This document shows, piece by piece, positions 34,144 through 43,100 of a stretch of 64,000 nt of DNA (the stretch's first letter is position 1; every line of letters starts with the position of its first letter). The stretch spans positions 26,558 through 90,557 of the forward strand of contig NZ_JAPNLK010000027.1 of assembly GCF_026627505.1 (NCBI RefSeq), written 5' to 3'. The notes beneath the pieces were generated by a model. The model made no database searches. It saw nothing but the letters and a program-made list of their open reading frames with translations, and had not been told where the DNA came from. A program made the translations under genes and the position numbers. Source of the stretch: Streptomyces sp. H27-H5 (GTDB lineage: Bacteria > Actinomycetota > Actinomycetes > Streptomycetales > Streptomycetaceae).

Positions 34144-34199
34144 CCGGGCGCCACGCGGCGGACCGGGACGGATGGGGGCATGGGTGAGCGGAGACACGG

Positions 34200-37100
34200 G
34201 TGCAGGAGATCAACTTCCCGGACGACGTCCGGAAGATGCTCTGGATCCTCATCGGCGAGATGCCGTTGGAGGCCCGGGAGAACCTCGCGTACGACAGCCG
34301 TGAGCTGTACCTGAGGTTCGGCCGCGGCATCCGGGACCTCCAGGACGAGATCCAGCTCTCCATCTCCGAGGCCGCCACCTCCCTGCCGGACGACGTCGCC
34401 GACCCGTACGTGCGGGCGTTGTCGCTGCTCACCAACGACGGGGGAGTGAACCACCTCAACGCGATGGTCGACAAGCTCGACGACATCGCCCGGGGCCAGA
34501 TCGACCACTCGATGAGCATCCAGCAGGCGAAGTGGGAGATCATCGCCGAGATCATCGCCCTTCTCGTCGAACTCGCCCTGCTCGCCGCGCTGGCCGTGAT
34601 CACCGGGGGCACGTCCGTCTCCCAGATGATGCTGGCGAGGGCGCGGAGCCGGCTGGCCGTCCTGCTCATCGTGGACCGGCTGCTGCGCATGACCCACCTC
34701 GCGCCCACCCTCACCAGCGCCATCGAGGAGGCGCTCCAGGTCCTCGCCGTCCGACTCGCGCAGATCGCCCTGAACCCGAACGACCGCAGGCCCCACGGGA
34801 TCGACTGGGAGGACGTGGGAAAGGGGGCCGCGTTCGGCGCGCTCGCCGGCGGGTTCGCCAGTGTCCTCGGAGGCGCGTTCGACCACGCCGGGAAGTGGTT
34901 CAAGAACACCTTCGACTCCTTCGACGACTTCGCGAAGAAGAACCCCTTCACGACCAAGTTGCTCGACGGCGTCAACGACCTCGGCGAGGCGTTCCTCGTC
35001 GGCGCGATCAGCGAGTCCGCGGCCGAGGTCCTGGTCAAGGGAGCGTTCGAGGGCGTCTGGGAGTTCAAGTGGGAGACGTTCGTCGGCTCCGGCACCAGCT
35101 CGATGTTCGAGGTGATGGCCGACGGAGCGCTCGGCGGCGGCGGTCTGTGGCTGCACAAGTGGCTGACCGACTCCCGGGACTTCACCGATCTCAACGACAT
35201 CGACTTCTCCGGCGGTCCGGACGGCCGCGGCCCCGGCGGCTTCGACGGTCCGCCGCGTTCCGCCCCGGTTCCCGTTCCCGCTCCCACACCGAACCCGACC
35301 CCGGTTCCCGCACCCGTGCCGCCGGCGCTGCCGGCCGCGACGGTGGGGGACGACGCCCCGTTCGGCGACCAGCCGTCCACCGCGCCCACCCCGACCCCGC
35401 CCACCCCGCCGGCCCCGTTCCCGATGGCGCCGACGACGCTCCTCGCCCATGGCCTGCCCACCGCGCCCGGCGACCCCGGTCCCGACGGGCCCACCGGACC
35501 GGAGCGACGGGCCTCCGCCCCCGACCCGCTGCCGCACGTCACCGCCCCGAACCCCACACCCCCGCAGGCGATCGGGCGGACGCCCGGACCGATCGGAACG
35601 GGCACCCCGCCGCCCGGGGTCCTCGCCGATCTGCCCGATGCCTCCGACGGCGTCCTCCCAGGGGACAGCGGCACGGACCGCACCGTGCCCGCCCCCTCCG
35701 GGCCCGAGGCTGGCAGCACCGTGCCCCCACCGGCCCCGGCCGCCCCGGGAACCGGCGCCCGCCCGCTCCCGGTCGCCGCCGGAACGGGCGGCGCGCCCGA
35801 CGACGCGCCACGGACCGTCTTCGAGGACGTGGACGGCGACGCGGACCCGGACGCCCATGCGGCCATGGGCCCCGACACGGACGCGGGTACCGGTACGGGC
35901 ACGGGCATCGGCACGGGTACGGGCAACGGCACGGGTACGGACGCGGACACAGGTACCGGCACGGGCACGGGTACGGAGAAGGGCGCCGGCACGGGCACGG
36001 GAGCGCGGTCCGGCGGCAACGTGCGGCCCGTCGGCGTCGAGGCCGGCGGCACGCCCGACGGCGCACCCGACGACACGCCCGGTGACATGGACGGCGAGGG
36101 GGCGGCGCACCCGAACCCGGCCCTCGAAACCGCCGCCCCCCGCCCGACGACCCCCGGCGGCGCCGCGGACCCGCCGAGCCGGGTCCGCGGGTCCTCCCCG
36201 GACACCTCCACCGCGCCCGGCGACGAGCCCCCGGCCCGGGAGAGCGCCGAGCCGCCGGGCACCGTCGTGGACACCCCCGCGTCGGCCGCCCCGCACGGCG
36301 GCCCCGCCCCGCGGACCGGCAACCCGACTTGGGAGGCGGCGCGGTCCGCCGTACCGCCCGTCACCCGGGAGCACCCGTGGACCGACGACGTGCCCGCGCC
36401 CGCCGATCCGGCACGGCCCGGCGAGAGCGTCCCGCGCACCATCCGGTCGGTGTTCGACGTCCGTCGGGTCGAGCACGAGGGCGCATGGGTCACCGACCTC
36501 ACCGTCCAGGTCGCGACCGGACCCGACGGCATGCCCGAGGATGCCTGGCAGCGCGTCCGCGCGGGCGTCGAGGAGTACTTCAACGCGCCGGGCCACCGGC
36601 TGCCGAGCGGCGACCTGCTCCAGGTGACCGTCGAGCAGGCGGCGGGCGCCCCGCCCCCGGACGGCTTCACCGGCACCCCGGCGGAACGCGACGGGGAGAC
36701 CCCTCGCACCCCGTGGTGGACCGGCGCGGACCCGGCCGACCACGCCGTGCGGATCGCCCGACAGCTCGGCCTGCACGGCGACATCCCGGCCGGCCCGGCC
36801 GGCGACCATACCCGGCCCGTCCCCGCGGGGTCGCCCCGCGAAGGGCTGCGCGGCCGTGACCTGAGCCTGCTCGCCTCCCTCATCGACGCCCCCAGCGCCG
36901 CCCCGGACCCGGACACCGGATTCGTACCGGCCGCCCCGGTGCCGGTCCGTACCGTCGGCGGCCCACCCGGCGCCGCGACGCCCACCCCCCTGCACCCGGC
37001 CCCCGCCACGACGAGCGGGCTCCCGGATCCGGCGCCGGGGGAACCCGCGCCGCTCCCGACCGGGACGGGCCCCACCGGTACGGCTCGCCCCGCCGCCGTG

Positions 37101-40100
37101 CCCGCTTCCGCCGAGCGGGACGGTGACGGTGAGGAACCGCCGCCCGCCGAGGAGACGGCGACGGCGGCGGCGGATGTACCCGTACGGCTCGAGCAGTGGA
37201 GCCATCGGCGCGCGTCCGCTCCGGCGTTCTCCCTGCACCTGGACTGGTTCGACCCCGCGAGCGACCCGCTCGACGAGAGGCGTGCGCCGGGCACCCTGCA
37301 CGGCCTCACCACGCTGGTTCGTGCCCGTGTCCGGCGCGTCCAGGCCGACGACGGGCGCTGGGTGCGCGTCGTCGGCCTGCACCTGCCGGTCCGGTTCGGA
37401 CCCGGCTTCGACCCCGCCGGGCTGCCCGCCTTCCAGGAGCGGATGCGCGCGCTCCTCGCCGCCCACGTCAACCACGGCCTGCGACTGCCGGGTTCGGGCG
37501 ATCAACTGCACGTGGACCTGGTGCTGACCCACGCCCCGGACCACGCCGAGGCCGTGGAGCTCAGCCGCGGCGACGACCCGGCACGCAGCGACCAGTTGCA
37601 CATCCGGCTCGGCGGCGGACCCGGGCGCGACGACGCCGTGGCCCTGCACGAGATCCTGCACTACACGGGGATGCGTGACCGGGGACGCGACCCCGAGTCG
37701 CTGTTCCGCCGGCTCCTCGCCGCCGATTCCACCGGGGTGATGGCCGACACCGGTGGGCTCCCCGCGACCGGAGTCGTCACCGAAGTCGACCTGCGCACCC
37801 TGGAGTCGGCCCTCGACTCCGGTCCCGCGGTGCGCGACCACCCGCTCACGGCGGGCACCCCAGCGGCCGGAGCCACCACCCCGGGGGCCGGATCGTCGGA
37901 CGCGGACCCGCTGCCCCCGGACGAGCACGACGACCGCTGGGAGTCAGCCCGGGCTCCGCGCGACTGGCGCGCGCCCCTCTCCACGTACGCGACCACCTAC
38001 GGCACCGGGTACGACGGGACCGTCGGCCTCGTCCACGTCGAACCGCTGTCCGACGCCGTCGTAGAGGGGCTGCACCGCCAGATCCTGACCCGTCTGGGCA
38101 TTCCCGCCGGCGCCGCCCACGACCATCCGGTGCGGGTCCAGCTCCGGGAGCGGGCCAACGCCGTCGAGTTGGCACGGCAGTTGCCGTACCTGCGCAGTAC
38201 CGGCAGGCGGATCACGGTGACGCACGAGGGCCGGGAGCGCCCCGTGGACATCCGGCTCGGCCTGCGGGACCCCGCCCGGTCCCGACGGTACGGCGAGCAC
38301 GGCGTCGAGGACCCCGAGGGCCGTGTGGAGCGTCGCGGCCAGGGCAGCTCCGAGTCCTCGGTGTCCCAGAACTCCGGGAACGTCCGCACGGTGCCGGTCA
38401 CCTGGTCCGGAGCGTTCACCGTCGGGCGGGCGGGACCGGTCAGCCGGGTGGACGCGGCGCTGGCGGTCACGCTGACCCACAACCAGTTCTCCACGAGCAG
38501 CACCGTCACCTCCGCGGTGCAGACGATGACCGCGCAGCGCAGCAACGAGCTGTCCCAGCCGGTGGAGTTCGTCTCGGAGTGGCAGCTTCGGGTCGACCAG
38601 CCGGCGGCCGCCGGACCGGGGAGCGGGAACGCCGGCTGGGGGGACGGCGAGCGGCACGGCCCGGTCACCGTCTGGTTCCCGCAGCACCTGGCCGTGGAAC
38701 CGAACGGCCCGATGCCGGCGCCCGCCGCCCTCGACGACCTGCCGGTGTGGGGCGTGGACACCGTCACGCAACCCGCCCGACTGCTCTCCGAGGTCCGAGA
38801 CGCCTTCCGCGACGACCTGTCGGACCTGTCGGACGCCGCCGCGGAGGAGCTGGAGGCGTTCCTGTCCGAGCCCGTGCTGCGCGGCACCCTTCCCCTCCAG
38901 CGGGGCGGCGGCCTGTACTCGCCGATCCTGCTGAACGACCGGGGCAAGGCCATCGGCGTCCTCAGGCTGACCACCGTGGTCGAACCCGACCCGGGCCCCA
39001 CCCACCGCTCGATCGACGGCAAGATCAACCTGGAGGCGCACGTCTCCGAGATCGTGAAGGTGGACAGCTCCGTCAAGTACGCCAGCGGTGTCGCGGTCGA
39101 CGGCAGCGTCGCCCCCGTCTTCACGTCCGACACGGAGCAGGGCCATCCCGGGGCCTCCTCGCGCGCCCAGGGCACCATCGCCTTCAAGGGCGGCGGGAAG
39201 TGGCAGACCAACTCCTCGCTCTCGGCCGGCGGTTCCGCCACCCTCGCGCACGCCGTACGCACCAACCGCAGCCATCTGCTCACCCCGGCGCGGGTCACCT
39301 ACCGGGTCACCCTCGTGCGCGCTCGCGGCGGAAGCACCACGCACCAGGCCGGCCCCTGGGACGGGGGCCTGCGCATGCGCGTGCTCGCCGCGGCCGACGC
39401 GCAGGGCCAGGAGCACGCCGTCGGCAAGGGGACACGGCAGCTCCCCGACGACCTGGAGAACCTCGCGTCGATCGGCCTGTCCGCGGCCCCGCTGGCCGTC
39501 ACCGGCGCCGAGCCGATGTTCCGGCGGGCCGAGGCATGGCTGCGGGACGAGGGATTCCTGCCGCCCACCCAACGCCCGCGCGCCCCCTACGTGGAGGACG
39601 AGGAGCGGGCGCAGGCCCAGCTCGCCAACCTGCGACGCTTCGAACTGGCCCGCTCCGAAGTGGGCCTGCGCGCCTCGGCCGACGCCCTCCTCGACGGCGG
39701 CCGGCCGTTCTGGATGGAGCTGCCGTCGCGCACCGGCGGCACCCGCCGCGTCCAGCTGCGCCTGAGCGCCACCCGCGACCCGGCCGCCCGGACCCGCCAC
39801 CGCCGCACCCTGCCGGGCATCCAGGTCATGGGCATCTCCTCCGTCGGCGTCCCCGGCAACGAGTCCAGGGGGCGCGCCCACGGCTGGCAGGTCGGCATCG
39901 GCGGCGGCCCGTCCGGCCCGGTCGGCGACCCCGACGAGGCGCCGTGGACGCTCGCCGGCGCCGGCGATTACACGTACGGTCGGCAGAGCGCCGACACCCT
40001 CGCGGCCGGCTCCGGGAACAGCCAGGACCAGTTCTTCATCGGCAGCGGCCAGGACGCCGAGGTCTTCGAGGTGCCCGCGCTGCTGGCGCTGGACCTGTAC

Positions 40101-43100
40101 GAGGACGGCACCCGGCCGAAGAAGCGCTTCGCCGACCCCGGTGACCCGCCCGGCACCCGCCCCCGTCCGCCCGACGAGGAACGGCCGCCCGTCCACACCG
40201 TCCCGGGGCGGCTCACCCTCGCCGTCCCGCACCACCGCACCCAGCCGGCCGGCGCCGCCCGCCCGGCGCCCGCCGGCCCCCGGGTACGTGCCGTCAACGC
40301 GGCGGACCGGACCCGCCTGGCCATGACGGACCGGACCGGAAACCCCGTACCGAACGTCGTCCGCCTCCCCGACGACGCGATCATGGACAGCCTCCAGGGC
40401 TCGGCGGCCCTCGTCGACGCCTTCGACCGGATCGTGACCGGAACCCACCCGGGCAACCCCCCGAAGGGCGCCCTCCACAAGGCCTGGGACGCCACCACCG
40501 GCTTCCTGACGGATCTGGCGAACAAGGCCGGCGGCCTCGTCGACAACCTCGACGGGGCCGACCCCACCGACGAGAGCACGCCGTTCAGGGAGGCGTTGCG
40601 CGCCGGACTCGGCACCGCCAACCTGATCGCCCGTTCCCACCAGATCTTCAAGGGCGGCTACGTCATCGAGGGTCTGACCCTGCCCGGCCTCGGCGCCGAC
40701 CACGAGTTCTCCGTCGAACTCCAGGGCTACCTGCACGACCCGGAGAACCCGAACAGCGCGAGCCAGTACCTGGAGACGGACGTCGGAGCCACCGACACCC
40801 TCGCGCACCAGAGCGCCGACAGCACCACCCACCAGATCGCCGGGTCCTTCACCGCCGCCCAGCGCCCCGCTCCGGCTCCCCACGCCGCCGAGGGCGGCGC
40901 GGGGAAGGTCGCCCGGGCGGCGAAGGACGACCCGCCGGCGTCCGAACCGGGCACGCTGTTCAACCCCTCGGGCCGCCAGGCCCTCACCCGCCGCACCGAC
41001 ACGAGCAAGACCGTCACCTCCTCCACCGGGGTGACGCGCACGCCCACCGAGGGCGGCATGCAGCACCGCATCCGCACCGGCGCGACCATCCTCGTCACCG
41101 TGCGCCACGGCCGGCGCAACCTGGTCGGCAACACCCTGGGCGTCACCGGCGCCGATCCCGTCACGATCGCCGTGGAGATCCCGCGCGGCGCCCAGTTCCT
41201 GATGAGCGACACCCAACTCAGCCGGGACTCCGAGTGGTTCCGCACCGTCGCCTCGCTGACACCGACCCCGCGTCCCGCAGCCGATCTGCCCCTGCCGGAT
41301 CGTTTCGCCCGTACCGGGGAGCCCGGGCTGGCCGGCATCCTCTCGGTCCGGCAGTTCGCACCGGCGGCCCACACGACCGCGCCGAACACGACAGCCGCGA
41401 GTACGGCCGCCGCGAGTACGAGCGCCCAGAACACGCCGGCCCAGAACGCGCCCGCCCCGGGCACGAGTGTCGCGAACCCCGGTGCCGCGCCCACGAGCGC
41501 CCCGCCGCCGCCCGTTCCGCCCGCCACCGCTCCCGTGGAGCGCCGCGACGCCCTGCGGACCGAACTGACCCGGCTGGTCGAGCAGGAGGCCCCCGGCTCC
41601 ACCAGCCCCGGCCACGCCGCGTACTTGTCCGGCGTTCGGACCCGGATCGCCGACCTGACCACGTCCACCGCCCTGCGCGCCCTGCCCGCCCGCGGCCCCG
41701 GCCACGCACAGCGCTTCCACTTCCTGCACGTCGCCAAGGGAGGCGCCCGGCTCGTCGAGGTGTCGCTCCAGGCCAGGCCCCGGCAGGACACCGCCGGACT
41801 GCGCACCGTGCGCGGCCGACGTGCCGGGGCGGGCGCCGGCCAGGAGCAGGTGCACGTCCACGCCCCGTCGAACACCTCCGTCGGCACCACCACGACCCGC
41901 CAGAGCGCCACCACCTTCACCCCCAACGCCCGCTACCCGCGCCCGGCCGACGACACCCGAACCGACCGCACCGGCCCCGCCCTGACCTACACCACCAGCA
42001 GCTCCGACACGGCCAGGACCTCCTCGACGGACGAGGACCGTTATTGGATGCGCACCGACAACGCGGCGGACTTCGAGGTGGAGTACGAGTACACGGCCTC
42101 CGTCCGCTCCGAACTGGTCACCGAATGGCCGCTCAACATCCCCGGCGGCATGGTCGAGGCCGGCGTGATCGGCTGGTTCGACGAGAACACCGGCTGGATC
42201 GAGTGGGCCCGGCGCATCCTGTTCGGCCGTCCCGAACGCACCGCCACCGTGCCCGCCCTGGTCACCCTGCGCTTCACCGGCAGCGAGGCCGTCGATCCGC
42301 CGGCGCCCGCCGACCCGTTGGCGCCGTCCGTGTCGGCCGTCGACCCGCGGGCCGCCGGCGCTCCGGCGGCCGCGGGAGGCCGCCGCATCGGGGCCGGGCA
42401 GCGCGTCGTGCCGACCGGCCCGGCCCCCGTGTTCCACTTCAACGCTTACCGCGAACTCTCCCGGGCCCTCGTCGAGGTCGCGCCGGACCTCGCACCGGGC
42501 CTTTCCTCGACGTCCCTCTCCGAGTCCGCCGAGGCCGCGGCCGTTCGCATCGGGGAACTCATCCAGGCCGAGAACATCAGCGTGGACCTGCCACGAGGCG
42601 CCGGCATCACCTCCTCCATGCCCGGCGCGTATCCGGCGGAGCAGGACGCCGACGCCCCGCCGGGCCTGCGGATCGAGGTCCGCAACCCCCGGCGGATCAC
42701 CGATGCCGGAGACGTCACCCTGGACCGGCTGCGGCTGCCCGGCACCACCGCGTCGACCGCCCTCACGGTCGGCGGCGCCTCCAACACCGTCCTGCAGACC
42801 GCCCACACCGCCGACGCGCTGAATCCGAACCACCTGTTCGGAGCGGGCCTTCCCGTACTCGGCCGGCAGCCCCCGACCCAAGGGCCCGGCACCGCCGTCA
42901 CCGCGAGCCGCCGCGAATGGTTCAAGCTGGGCGGCACCTCCCTGCCGGCCGACGGCGGACGCGGCACCCGCAGTCACGAGACCATGGTCGACGTCCTGAT
43001 CACCGTCACCGGGCCGGGCGGCACCCGGTACGTCACCGGCAGCGCCGAGATGCGCCTGACCGAACGCGACGTGCTCGGCCACGGCATCACCGACGCCCGC

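Noticed and set aside
35878..36003. Regular repeats that might be a CRISPR array
   Set aside because: The units are 6-12 bases, in frame, encode Gly-Thr and have no unique spacers. The same holds for 47659-47754 and 50031-50118.
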